From: Strigamia acuminata
Taxonomy: Eukaryota > Arthropoda > Chilopoda > Geophilomorpha > Linotaeniidae
NCBI GenBank assembly: GCA_949358305.1
Contig: OX442316.1
Span: forward strand, 12,896,001-12,960,000
Direction: 5' to 3'
DNA length: 64,000 nt
Part shown: piece after piece, positions 47,096 to 59,587 of the stretch
How positions within the stretch are numbered: the first letter of the stretch is position 1
Layout: each line of letters starts with the position of its first letter
Program-made: the position numbers and the translations under genes
The notes under the pieces: model-generated
Databases searched by the model: none
What the model was told of the DNA's origin: nothing
The model's input: the letters and a program-made list of their open reading frames with translations, nothing else

Positions 47096-48193
47096 CTGTA
47101 TTTTTCTAAAATATACCAACCGCGATGTTTAATTGTCGGTATACGAGCATTCGTGATCTTATCTTGACAAGAAGATGAGTGCTGACCTAATCTCGAGGGC
47201 AAGGTGTCGCATACCGTGTACAATAGATGGGTACACAGTATGGTTTATTATGTAGTAAATTGTAGGTTTGAAATGTGATAGTAGTACTTTAAACCTAGTT
47301 TACTGTTTATATAGTTTTTGGTGGTTTTAAAACAGCTGAAACAAGAAAAAACGTGCATAACTAATGAATGTATTTCATTTTTGGGTCTTTTATCGTTGAC
47401 AGTTTTTGGGTGTTACAATTAAAATATCTTCATTTTCATCCATTGAACGAATAAAAACCCAATTTTGCTGTTATTCACGTTTTTTGATGCTGGAAATATG
47501 ATAAAAATTAGAAGGTCGAAACACAATCTACTAGTGTTATAAACATTTAGAATTTAATTGCAAAATCATGAAAAAGCAACTTCAAAACAAACGTATCAGT
47601 TGTCGTTTCTGATTTTTTAGTTTTTGATGATGCTTTCCGTTTTTCATATTTAAAATGTTTGTGGAAGCATCAAAAACAGCATTAAAAACTTTGAATGCAC
47701 CTATTATGTATTAACTTAAGCCTAAACTCCCACGTTACCCGGAAAATTAGAGAGATTCTAATCAGTTATCACTGCTGGTCTGGTCTCCTTTGTGGTGTCC
47801 ACTTTCCAAAATTGTTTGAGCAGTTTGGTGTAGACACTGACAGCAAAGAAGTTGCTGATGGATGATGAATTAAATAATTGTGCTGATAGAAATCCACCGA
47901 CTCATTCCGCTTCCACATATCATTTTACAGGTTAAAATATATTAAAATTAATTTTTTTTTTTGATTTTTTTTTTTTGGGATTAGACCAAGAAAAAAATAT
48001 CTTAAACTCTATCACTCAAAGAATTCTCATTATCATTGGTGTTAAGCAAACAATTAATTTGGATTGTGCTAATCTTTAAATTACAACTGTGTTGGCATTG
48101 TGCTGTTGCCAAGCAAGTTTTAAATTAAGTTAATCCCTCAATTCAACTTGAGTCGAATTTTTACTTAGTGACTTTTTACATTAATATTATTAA
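47096..48193. other. Intergenic stretch, possible SLC5 exon relic
   Basis: No gene or clear TIR element. The segment at about 47775-47935 resembles a decayed copy of the SLC5 exon that ends each paralogue's extracellular loop (compare AGCAGTTTG and GTAGACA strings near 47817 with 33937). It has no open frame. Confidence 0.4.
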
Positions 48194-48737
48194 GACGATT
48201 AACTACAGGACTTCCCATCCGCCATTTTTTCTGAATATAAATTGTCTCGCACATAAATGATACAAGTACCATCTGTATGGTAGCGAACAAATGGTGGCGA
48301 CGACGATATTAACAGTCATCAAAGAGCAATACCGCCACACTTGCCTGCAAAATGACGTCATTTTGTGTCTTTTCGGCCATGGATGGCACCACGATTACAA
48401 GATATAATTGCATCATAGTCCAACAATTGAATTAGCGGCCGTCCATAAATTATGTAACGCAAAATTTGGGATTTTTAGGCCCCCTCCCCCCTTTGTAACA
48501 TGGTTGTAACAAATTCTCGAATTCCCCACCCCCTAATTACGTTAAAAAACTTAAATCACCCCCTCAAAATTTTCCTATATTATAAAAAAATGCTTATATT
48601 TTTGTTATTAAAAATCAATTTTTTTTTTACATGGTATGTAACAAAATTTGAAACCTCCCTCCCCCCCCCTCCTTGGTGCATTACGTCATGTATGGACGGC
48701 CCCTTATGCTAGATGGGAAGTCCTGTAGTTAATCGTC
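48194..48737. mobile_element. TIR element with a second TIR element nested inside
   Basis: The outer ends GACGATTAACTACAGGACTT and then CCCATC are exactly inverted at 48712-48737. Nested element 48437-48701 has ends GGCCGTCCATAAATTATGTA and the imperfect inverse (CATGTATGGACGGCC), and a C-rich interior. Confidence 0.8.
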
Positions 48738-49128
48738 CTAGGGTGAACTAAGCTTTAAACTTTAAACTTCCTTATTGTGGCTTGGCTTTGTCCAAGGGCT
48801 AATAAGAATTTTTATTACAGTAATTAATTTGATACTGTTTGGTTTTTGGGGTTTTTAATAGTAAGTATTTCAATTTGCTTTTTAATGCATCTGTATAGTG
48901 TCAAAATAACGAAAACAAACTAAAAAAATTAAATGCGCCCATTGTTTTTAACTTATCTAAACATACAGTAGTTAAGCCACAAACGTTATTACTGTTGGAT
49001 GGGAAACACAGTAATTTGAGCAACTATTCATTGATTTTTTTGCACATAAAAAGCCTGACAAGATAGAGAATAACATCATTAGTGGATCGTTTGAAATTAC
49101 AGTTGCACAATTTAAATTTAAATTTTAT

Positions 49129-50175
49129 TTATAGCTTATCATTTGCTTTAGGTTTGATTTTTTCATCTATTGAGTCGTTGCGTTCTTTGGCTATTTCTTC
49201 TCGCAGTGGAATTGATTTGTAGTTTACAACGAGTTCTGTATACTTTTTGGAAAAGCAATTTTTCATCAATGCTTGCACGAAGGGACTCAATAACTTGACA
49301 TCAAGATTTTTATTCGACCCTAGAAAAAAAAAACCAAAGGCTTTTCAGCTTTTAACAATAAGGAATAGGAATTGTTGAATCATACCGATAAATAAACTAC
49401 TGAAGCTGCCAACCAGAACCGTAACTGCAAAAGCAATTGGCGTAATCCACAGATACGATATTTTATAGATGGTTGGAATATATTCCCTGAAATAGACAAA
49501 ACTGATTAACTCAAGTGGCATTTTAATTGAAAAATTTTCTTACGCTGTGATGTTTGGTCTCGGACGTGGTGTCCAATCTCCAAGAATGTCCAAGCAGTTT
49601 ACTGTAGATAAGGGCAATAACGATGTTGGTGGTGGACGATAAATTTGTGCGCCGATTGAAATCCACCAGCTTACTCCCAGACCACACACAATTCCAAGAA
49701 TTGCTCCCTGGCATGCAAAATTAGGTGTGATTAATTAATTCACAAAAATGTGATATTTTTTATTTTCTTATTTTTTTTTACTCTTGAATTTGCCCATGGA
49801 ATCATCAGCCCGAGAAAAAATAAGCCTAGGGATGCGCCTATATTACCACCTAACAAATATAGTTTTGCCTACGAAAAGAATTGGAATAATTAGACATTCG
49901 GTGCTAAATTAACTAACTCTTACCGGTATTGGTTGTTTTTACTTTATTTTTGTTAAGGCAACTAAAGTTTTCTAACTAAATGTTTAGTTGTCTCTCATTC
50001 ATTTAGTTAAAGCAACCAAACCGATTTTTTAATGTATTCTATTGTAATTCTTACTTGTGTTATGGAACCTAAGTTCATTATGGCAGCAATCGTGATAAAA
50101 CAAATGATTCCGTAACCCGCAGCTGTTTAATATTTATTTTGATAAAATTATTAGTTAAATATCTAGAGAATGATT

Positions 50176-50230
<55 letters not shown>

Positions 50231-53200
50231 TACCTAGGCATTTAGATATGAATGTGGCCTTTTTGTCTGATAAGTTCTTGCATCTTGGTTTTATATGATC
50301 CTCTAAAGTGACTGCTGCCAAGGAGTTTAATATGGATGATAGGGTACTGGAGAAATGAAATAATGACTGTAAAAATATTTGCTGAGATTAATTGGTAATA
50401 CCTTAAAGCCGCACTGTAAATTCCCGCCACAAATAAACCCGGCATGCCTGGAATCGAACTCATTGTTTGCATCACAAATAATGGGAAAATCTGACATTAC
50501 AATAGAATATTAGAACATGTTAGGAACAAATTGTACGAGTTAATTACTTGATCTGGTTTTTGTATTTGTTGACTTGATAAGGGATCGCAATTCCAATACA
50601 TTGCGTACAATATTAATCCAACAAAGCAATAAATTATTGTTATTGGTATGGATAACCCAACATTAAGCCAGATGCTCCTATGATTTTATCACTTTGTTAG
50701 ATTGCTCGTATTAGTGTTTGTTCATTATATTCTACCTTCGAGCTACTCTTTTATTCGGGCAACACATATATCGTTGCAATTGTATTTGACTTACACCATA
50801 TATGAACATAGATTGAAGAGTCGATGAAATTATCAATCCCCATGCGGTGAAACGTACAGTAGGATCCATGCTGAAGCTTAGATTACTCAATCTTTTTCCT
50901 TCTATATTTTTAGATATAATATACGAAATGCCACCTACGTGTGCGCAACCTTTAATAAGAATTGCAATTATTGCTGCTGCAAATATTATGAGTTGCAAAA
51001 CGTCCGTCCACACAACTGCTTTGATGCCACCCTAAATTGTAAAGCTTCAAATTAACAAAGTAAAGACATTTTGTATTGGACATTTACTATGCTCGTGTAT
51101 GTGGTGCCAATTAAAATGGTGGTCCCAATAGAGGCCCAAACATTTAACCCTGTCGCTGTAATTGTAAAAGATCTCACGTTAGTTCATCGAGTTTTGAATT
51201 TGTAATAACGATTCTACCTTGACTTAACGCTAACGCTGGTGCGTAAATGGCAAATCCGGCAACTACAATCTGTAAACATTGTTAATTACTATTGTGAGGA
51301 AATATTTGCCATTTGCAATATGAGGGAGTATCTAATAATAACCCGAATCGTCTTCTAATGAGCAGGCTCCTTTTTGTACAAGCTTCTGTCGCTAGATGAA
51401 CCTAACTTATCTGCATTAGTCTATACTCGAGTTGCACTCAAGAATCTCTACTCCCATTGGTCGAGCCAGTTTACTACTAACTCCAGACTACTAGGAGAAG
51501 TAGTTTTGTTTTTTATTTATTGTTGTGATTGTTATGACTAATTTAGTTTGTTATTTTGATTTTATTTAATAAAAAATGTTATTTCCATCATTAAAATGAA
51601 GTTTCACACATTAAAAAATGTCAAACTCATGTTTGTTGTGTTTATTGCTTACATCGTCTGGAAAAAAACAAATTTTTTAATTATTTATTGGTTACTTTAG
51701 TCTGGATCGTAAACAACTTTTGAAAGGCAACATATCTTGCTTCAACTTGTGGGCAGACATCTTTGTTTAGCCTTGACAATGTACAGACATTGTAATCGAT
51801 GTGTTTGGGTCTACTTTTGTGGATCACACCAGTAAACTGGCTCGACCAATGGGAGTAGAGATTGTGAGGTTCCTTCTTGAGTGCAACTCGAGTATACCAG
51901 CTGGAGCTGTTGTGAGAGCTGCGCTCCACTTGAGTGAATTTTTTTGAAGTTTATGTCAAAGCAGTTTGGCTGTTTTGGCATGACTGATTTACATGAACAA
52001 TGTGCAGCAGTGAAGTTTTATCCCTGAATTTTTTCTTAACTGTTAGAACTGTTGTTATGACAGGCTGCATTACACATATACCGGTACTACGATTACATGC
52101 ACGGAATATTTCGAGTGAGATGGAATATTCCGTGTGCATAACTGTTATGTAAACAGGGATGACGAGGATTATTCGAGTAGTGAATAATCTCTCGCAGAAG
52201 GTTGTTTAACCCTAGCAGCCCCAACCTAAAAAAAAATCCCTACTCACCCAACCCGGGTCATTTTTGACCCCAACAAAGATGGCCGCCGCAGCACATGAAC
52301 GCGTGGAGCGTCCAACTTCATTCCATTAATTTTATGTTTATTTTGATTCTGATTGTAGTTTTTTTGTTGTTTTTGGATTTAGTGTGTTTAGATCATTAGA
52401 AATAGGGTTTGAAGATAAGGGTAAGTGGCAAAAATACCACAGTACGGTATACCGTAATCACGGCCATAATACCGACGGTACCGATCAGGCGGCCATGCAC
52501 AAATTCGTCCTTGCGACGTAACGGAAAAAAACAAGTTTAGACCAAAAAATGACATTTTAGATTTAAAAATTGGCATTTTGGATCAAAAAAATGATAATTT
52601 GGACCAAAAAATGACATTTTGGACCAAAAAAATTATGTTATTAGCCCAAAATCGATGTTATTAACCCAAAATTTTTTTTTAAAAATTATCAGTTCGTATA
52701 TTTTTTTTATTGTTGCAAGTGACGAAAAAGCAAAATACGAAAAAAATCAGAAAAAAATACATTTATTTTAATAGAAAAAAAAATAAAAAACACTTTCTGG
52801 GGTCAAAATTGACCTTAGGTTGGGGTGGGGAGGGTTAATTCGAGTGAACTCGAACTATTTTTATTGCGCATGCGTGCATCGCTTCCGGCACTTCCCCATT
52901 GGTCGAAAACCGAAAGTGATCACAAATTATTTTTTGCATGTAAACACAACAATTTGATTTTTTCACCACTCCAATTATTCACCACTCAAAATATTCAGTG
53001 CATGTAAACGTCGTAAAAATAGCCAAATCGCTTTGACATAGTCTCCAAACAAATTCACAGAAGTCGAACGCAGCGTCTTGCAACAACTCGAGCTGTGGTA
53101 GACTCTGATGCAGATAGGTTTCAAGAACACTCATCTGCAGAAGTAGAGGAAGCTACGACCAGAAGGGGCCTGTTCTACAAAAGAGAATTTCGGTTATTTT

Positions 53201-53762
53201 TGCGTATTCCTTCGTATATTTACCAAACTTAAAATACTAATTATTGAATTGAAGGATTTTAGCTTGTTGCAGAAGCGATATTCTATGTACTGAAATAGAT
53301 TGATGGAAACAATAGTTTTTGCAGTTAGAAAGTATGTTAAACCTGAAAGACGCTGATGATTTGTAGTTTATAAAATACTGGCATGAATCCGTAAATCGCA
53401 ATTGAACCTCCTATGAACGCACCTAGTGCCGTGTAGCAATAATCTGCACCGAAATGATAAACTTCGGTCGGCAGTCCTAACATTATATTAGACGTGATGT
53501 AGCCAGCCAGCATGGACATCACCTTTTGGAATAAATGGAAAAGCATAGCAAATAAATATCAGGCAATAAGATTTCTGAAATTGAGTGAAAAATAATTTAC
53601 TATTGGAATCATTTGCATGTTTCTACCACCTATAAAATAGTCTGCAGTTGTTCTCAGTTTTTTTCCAAAACACGCAAAATAAAATCCGATGCCGAGAGAA
53701 GCTAGCGTCGTGACCGCCAGAATTGCATAGTCTAGTGGTTGAAGTGTCCTTCCGTTGGCCAT
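49129..53762 (-). CDS. SLC5-F: sodium/solute symporter
   Basis: Fourteen exons: 53762-53601, 53522-53343, 53289-53224, 51269-51218, 51155-51088, 51031-50736, 50677-50548, 50490-50402, 50346-50234, 50122-50055, 49868-49782, 49707-49544, 49486-49386, 49319-49129; 588 residues. Starts MANGRTLQPLDYAILAVTTL. Motifs: [103 protein letters not shown]. Exon structure is that of D and E, with sequence closest to G and H. The expected GKxxTT segment reads GKKLRTT. The intron 51270-53223 is 2 kb and holds at least three nested elements. A shared TATA-like motif lies 55-66 bp upstream of the ATG. Confidence 0.9.
50174..50231. repeat. (TTTA)n microsatellite
   Basis: About fourteen units in an SLC5-F intron, ending three bases before the splice donor of the exon at 50234 (- strand). 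Confidence 0.9.
51422..51898. mobile_element. Small TIR element, family GTAGTTCTG, copy 2
   Basis: Ends TATACTCGAGTTGCACTCAA and inverse; sub-terminal CATTGGTCGAGCCAGTTTAC is also inverted near 51835. Interior ACTAGGAGAAGTAGTT as in copies 1 and 3. In an SLC5-F intron. Confidence 0.8.
52094..53006. mobile_element. Outer TIR element split by a TTAA element
   Basis: The outer ends TACATGCACGGAATATTTCG and inverse (AAAATATTCAGTGCATGTA) flank a region with GAATAATC and GATTATTCGAGTAGTG strings. The element at 52210-52834 interrupts it. Boundaries are approximate. Confidence 0.5.
52210..52834. mobile_element. TTAA-flanked non-coding element, piggyBac-like
   Basis: TTAA at 52206-52209 and 52835-52838. 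Ends CCCTAGCAGCCCCAACCTAA and imperfect inverse (TTAGGTTGGGGTGGGGAGGG). Sub-terminal GGGTCATTTTTGACCCC and GGGGTCAAAATTGACC are also inverted. Interior repeats of AAAAATGACATTTTGGACC. Exact TTAA target use is typical of piggyBac. Confidence 0.75.
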
Positions 53763-53816
53763 TGTTGAAGTGGTTTGTTGGTAAAGATCTGCTATTATTT
53801 TATAAACGAAAATGAA

Positions 53817-53828
53817 TGGTTTAAATAC
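53817..53828 (-). promoter_or_regulatory. TATA-like element of SLC5-F
   Basis: On the - strand TGTATTTAAACCATTC, 55-66 bp upstream of the ATG. The same core TATTTAAACCATTC occurs upstream of SLC5-G, in an otherwise diverged region. Confidence 0.45.
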
Positions 53829-53996
53829 AGAAGTATCTTTAATTAATTTGACAATTTATCTGTTTTAATTAATTAATATGTAGGTGTGATTATTTTGTTT
53901 GTGTGTTGTTTATCCAGCTTGTGTTGTTTTGCAGGGCTGGCTTATTTGGCTGGTCTTACAACTATATCATTTGTGGTGCCATTCATTGAGTCATTA

Positions 53997-54443
53997 AAAG
54001 GTCCTAGGGGAGAGAAATGAAAAATTTCTCTAATCTCTTTGAAATACTCTCAAAAAGGATTATAGAATATTTTTATCTGCAATAATAAAGTATTAGTGGT
54101 TTTACAGGATCAAACAAGGTTTTTTCCATTTGAAAAAGGTAACCATTTTGTGCAATGCATTCTGGGATTTTATGTCATCGATGACTTGATTTGTAAACAC
54201 CGAGGTACTTGAATTCATGTGCTTGTTTGTTGTCGATGACGTATAAATGACGCCATGTAGTAACTGTATTTATAAGCTTTTGAAAAACGTAAAGGCGGAA
54301 CAATTACTGCTCGGTTCGAAGTTTAACAGTGCTTTTAAATAATACGCCGTTAAGTTTTACATAAACATAACCTTTCCATAATCTTTTTAAAGGTTATTTC
54401 AAAAAGATTAGAGAAATTTTTTATTTCAACTCTTGTGACCTTT
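53997..54443. mobile_element. TIR element upstream of SLC5-F
   Basis: Ends AAAGGTCCTAGGGGAGAGAA and inverse (CTCTTGTGACCTTT), with AATTTCTCTAATCTCTTTGA inverted at 54390-54420. No coding frame. Confidence 0.65.
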
Positions 54444-55278
54444 AAAAAAATTTAAAACATTTATCCTCATATAAATGACTTGTTTTATTTGTTAAGGGAA
54501 CAATTTATATTCGTTTAAATTTACTGTACTTGCTGAAATTATTTATACACTGTGCGTGTGAATCTTGACTTTATGTGTACAGAAAACATCTGTGCAAATG
54601 TGTTGTTTTAATCTGCTTTTTACAATGAAATCACGTATAATAACTGATGTGTAGGGTTTGCATATCCAAGATGGCACTAAGTCCTGGTACACGTTTGATA
54701 GCGGAAGTGTAGGAAAGAAGTTAAATTAGTAGTAAATGTAGCAAGTAAAAGCAAAATATTAAATTGATTTTACCAAACAATAGGCTAGTGCAAACTCCTA
54801 CTTCTATATTAAAGGCAAGTTCCTCTTTGGTGTCACAAGTAGACTAAATTTTACAGTCACTCATTAGTCAGTGAGCAAATAACTGCTGGCATCAGAAAAG
54901 AGTATGTAAAGCTTGTTAATTTTATTAAAAGATGGCACTGATCCCATCTAATTACGCAGGTGTGTGTAAATGTTTCAAACAAAAACAAAAAATTGTTTTT
55001 TCATTCCTTGCCATTGAAAATGTAAAATTACTAAGAATTGAAATAAAATGATTTGCCCATGACCAAACACTCATATTTACAGTGACATTTTAAAGATAAA
55101 AACAGCCTCATGGGGTATAGAATGACGTCATGTGCGGATTGTTTGAAATTACAGATGTACTATTTTTGTAAAGTAAATTTCTTTACTACACTGTACCGTA
55201 CTTTACTTTATTGAACACTCTAATGGAGTAAATACATAAAAAGAAATTACAAAAGTTTCTCGACGTTTAAATTAACGA
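54444..55278. other. Intergenic stretch, nothing recognised
   Basis: AT-rich sequence without supported frames, inverted repeats or tandem repeats. Confidence 0.4.
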
Positions 55279-55548
55279 AGTGGCTACGTTCATGTCCGAC
55301 GTGAATGTATTATTTTCATGACGCGCTGTGATTGGTTGAGAGATGCATTGAAATACATTGCTGAAAATCCTCATTTCGTCGACTTTGCTAAAAACAGATA
55401 AGGTTAGGTCTGGGGAGAAGCTAAAACCTCGAGAACATCAAATTTGAGAAAACTTACGGCGAGGAAACGAATTGACATCAATGGGTCTCAGCAAATCACA
55501 GCGCGTCATGAAAATAATACGTTCACGTCGGACATGAACGTAGCCACT
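55279..55548. mobile_element. 270-bp inverted-repeat element
   Basis: The arms of about 60 bp start AGTGGCTACGTTCATGTCCG, include TTTTCATGACGCGCTGTGAT, and are inverted with few mismatches. The loop contains AGATAAGGTTAGGTC. Confidence 0.75.
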
Positions 55549-55779
55549 GCCTTAAACGAAACGACAGTTACAATGCGCAATTTTTCTTCAAAGACTTTAC
55601 TACTTTACAAAGGCTTTACAACATCAGTGGTTGAACCACTGAAGATGACCGGCAAGGGTGTATTATAATTATCATTAAATTATCTTTACAAAAACATCAA
55701 AATGGTATACATTTTAAATGGCAGTTGCACTATGTAAATCTAAATTTTATTTACAGCATACAATTTGCCTCAGATCTGA

Positions 55780-58383
55780 TTAATCGACGGCCTTTACTTC
55801 ATCTATTGCATGATTGAATCCATTAGCTCTTTCTTCTTGCAGTGGAATTGATTTGTAGTTCGCTACAAGTTCTTTGTACTTTTTAGAAAAGCATTTTTCC
55901 ATCAATGCTTTAACGAAGGGACTCAATAAGTTGACATCAAGATTTGTATTCGACCCTAGAAAAATAATTGAAAAGTTTTATTTGGCTTGTTTTTAGCAAT
56001 GATTAAGGAATGGGAATTATTAAAACATGCCTATAAATAAACTACTGAAACTGCCAATTAGCACTGTAACAGTAAAGCCAATTGGCATAATCCACAGATA
56101 GGATATTCTATAGATAGATGGAATATATTCTCTGAAATGACCAATGTTGTCAACTTAGAAATTTGGCATTTTAATTGGAAATATTTCTTACGCTGTTATG
56201 TTTGGTCTCGGACGTGGTGTCCAATCTCCAAGAATGTCCGAGCAGTTTACTGTAGATAACGGCAGAAGCGCAGTTGGCGGTGCGCGATATATTTGGACGC
56301 CGATTGAAATCCACGAACTTACTGCCAGACCGCAAACCATTCCAAGAATTGTTCCCTGGCATGCAAAATTAGCCGTGATTGATTAATGCATAAAAAGTGT
56401 GATATTTTTATTTTTTTAATATTTTCAATTTATTTTTTTACTTTTGAATTTGCCCATGGAATCATCAGACCGAGAAAAAATAAACCGAAGCTGGCGCCCA
56501 TGTTACCGCCCAACAAATACGGCATTGCCTGAGAAAAGAATTCAAATTGATTAGAAATTGCTATCATTTATGTGAAGATCGTAATTCTTACTTGTATTAA
56601 GGAACCTAAATTCATTATGACAGCAATCATGGGAATACAAATGATTCCATAACCCACAGCTGTTTAATATTTATGAAATGATTAGTTAAATATTCATTTG
56701 GAGTATAATTTTATAATTACCTATGCATTTAGATACGTACGTAGCCTTTTTGTCTGATAAGTTTTTGCATCGTGGTTTTATATGATCTTCTAAAGTGACT
56801 GCTGCCAAGGAGTTTAATATGGACGATACGGTACTGCAGAAATGAAATGTTGACTGTAAAACTATTGGCTGGGATTAATTGATAATACCTTAAAGCCGCA
56901 CAGTAAATTCCCGCCACAAATAAACCCGGCATGCCTGGAATCGAACTCATTGTTTGCATCACAAATAATGGGAAAAGCTGACAGTACAATAGAATATTAG
57001 AACATGTTAGGAACAAATTGCACGAGTTAATTACTTGATCTGGTTTTTGTATTTGTTGACTCGATAAGGGATCGCAATTCCAATACATTGCATACAATAT
57101 CAATCCAATGCAGCAATAAATTATTGTTATTGGTATGGATAATCCAACATTAAGCCAGATACTCCTTTGAATACATCACTTTTTTGGATTGGTCGTATTA
57201 GTTCTTGGTCAATGGAATTTTACCTTTGAGCTGCTTTTTTATTCGGACAACACAAATATCGTTGCAGAGTTATTTGACTTGCACCGAATAACATGAGAGA
57301 TTGAAGGGTTGAAGAGATGATTAACCCCCATGCGGTGAAACGTACAGTAGGATCCATGCTGAAGCTTAGAGTACTCAATCTTTTTCCTTCTATACTTTTA
57401 TATACAATATACGAAATGCCACCAACGTGTGCGCAACCTTTAATAAGAATTGCAATCACTGCTACTCCAAATATTATGAGTTGAAAAACATCCGTCCACA
57501 CAACGGCTTTGACGCCACCCTAAAGTGTAAGGCTTTAAATTAACAAAGTAAAGACATTTTGTATTGGACATTTACTATGCTCGTGTATGTGGTGCCAATT
57601 AAAATGGTGGTCAAAATAGAGGACCAAACATCTAATCCTGTCGCTGAAATTGTAAGAGATTGCGCGTTATTTGATCAAATGTGTAATAATAACGTAATGT
57701 AACAATTCTACCTTGACTTAACGCTAACGCGGGTGCATAAATGACAAATCCAGCAAATATAAGCTGTAAAATATAGTTGCGTAAAATTATTAATTGTTAT
57801 TGTACCATATGCAATATAATATTTACCAAACCAAAAATTCCCATTATTGAATTGAAGGATTTTAGCTTGTTGCAGAAGCGGTATTGTAAGTACTGAAATG
57901 TATTGATGGAAACAATAGTTTTTTGCAATAATAACCTATGAATAGTGTTAAACCTGATAGATACTGGTGATTTGTAGTTTATAAAATACTGGCATGAATC
58001 CATAAATTGCAATTGGACCTGCTATGAACGCACCTAGTGCGGTGTAGCAGTAATTTGCCCCGAAATGATAAACTTCGGTCGGCAATCCCAACATTAAATT
58101 AGACGTGAGGAAACCAGCCAGCATGGACATAACCTTTCGGAATAAAAGGAAAAGCGTAACAATTTACGGAGTAATAAATATTCTGCAATGATATTTTTAA
58201 AATGAGTGCAAAATAACTCACTATGGGAATCGTATGCATGTTCCTACCGCCTTTAAAGTATTCTGCAGTTGTTTTTTGTATTCCTGCGAAACACGCGAAA
58301 TAAAAGCCGATACCTAGGGAAGCGATTGTAGTGGCCGCCAGAATTGCATAGTCCAGTGGTTGAAGTGTCGTTTCACTGGCCAT
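55780..58383 (-). CDS. SLC5-G: sodium/solute symporter
   Basis: Fourteen exons: 58383-58222, 58133-57954, 57892-57827, 57763-57712, 57643-57576, 57519-57224, 57164-57035, 56977-56889, 56833-56721, 56659-56592, 56528-56442, 56355-56192, 56131-56031, 55955-55780; 583 residues. The most compact of the - strand genes, with no transposon in its introns. Starts MASETTLQPLDYAILAATTI. Motifs: [94 protein letters not shown]. The intron after exon 13 has a GC donor (ATAG|GCATG). The C-terminus ends EVKAVD; compared with H, a small indel removes the last eight or so residues. Nearly identical to SLC5-H in exons, introns and 3' flank where both can be compared. Confidence 0.9.
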
Positions 58384-58448
58384 TATTGAATCGGTTTGAT
58401 GTTTGTCTGAGATCTGTTTATGTTGTCGAGTTGCAACCGATCAGGGAA

Positions 58449-58461
58449 TGGTTTAAATAGC
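58449..58461 (-). promoter_or_regulatory. TATA-like element of SLC5-G
   Basis: On the - strand GCTATTTAAACCATTC, 66-78 bp upstream of the ATG; the same core as upstream of SLC5-F. Confidence 0.45.
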
Positions 58462-58618
58462 AAAGTTTCCTGGAAATTAGGTGCCAATTAAAACAGTACA
58501 ATCGTAATTAAAATTTTCTACTTGAGATGTTTTGTTGTAATGTTTGTTTTTCTAATTGGATGTGATTACTGCAATTGTTTAAGTCTAAATATAATAATAA
58601 TGATATTGTCTTATTATA

Positions 58619-59375
58619 CAGGGTGGAACAAAAGTCTGGATTCCTACTAAATATTTCTGAAAGTGGTAACAATGCATCTAATTCAATGATGGCAAAGTAT
58701 TAAAGTTGGGTGGGGCAATCTTTTGGTGACCCGAAATTTGACCTTGGGACGTTCCTTCAAGGTCATTTGAAAATTATCTCGGAAACCGTTAGAGATAGAC
58801 AAAAATTTCCAATTGTAAACTTGTAGACCATCATTTGTTTAGTCTAAAAATGACTAATTCTCAAATCTTTTGTACTAAAAGATTTTAAGAAAATTGCAAT
58901 TGAAAAAGTAGTTTTGAAAAGAAAAAGTCATAAAAAAATTTAGTTTTCTACCCATATCTCTGCAACGGTGCCAGATATGCAAATTCCAACCAGAGGAATC
59001 GATTTTTTGGGTCATTTTACATCTAATCAGCACATTTTTGGCACTTTTCCAAATTTTGGCCATGTTATTCTTGGACTTGTGTCTACTTTTTCAATTGCGA
59101 TTTTCTTAAAATCTTTTAGTACAAAAGATTTGAGAATTAGTCATTTTTAGACTAAACAAATGATGGTCTACAAGTTTACAATTGAAAATTTCTGTCTATC
59201 TCTAACGGTTTCCGAGATAATTTTCAAATGACCTTGAAGGAACGTCCCAAGGTCAAATTTCGGGTCACCAAAAGATTGCCCCACCCAACTTTAATACTTT
59301 GCCATCATTGAATTAAATGCATTGTTACCACTTTCAGAAATATTTAGTAGGGATCCAGACTTTTGTTCCACCCTG
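58619..59375. mobile_element. Long palindromic TA-flanked element, mariner-type ends
   Basis: Ends CAGGGTGGAACAAAAGTCTG and inverse with TA on each side. The arms run about 290 bp (58619-58911 and 59083-59375) with very few mismatches around a 170-bp centre. No transposase. The CAGGGTGG..CAAAAGT terminus is typical of Tc1/mariner foldback elements in animals. Confidence 0.85.
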
Positions 59376-59587
59376 TATATATTTTATTTCAACACATCAA
59401 TCGGTCAGTTTTTGGGCTTATTTAGGGACTTGGGGTAAGAAAATGTGAACAGATCGATGTTTAAGTTTAAGTGATTTTATTAAAAGATTAACACAAAAGG
59501 TTAAACTAGTAAGTTATCGTGATTGGTCAATTTCGGTATCTTAGCCCTTAGTGTCACAATTTATCACACTCAAGATTACTCAGGTAC

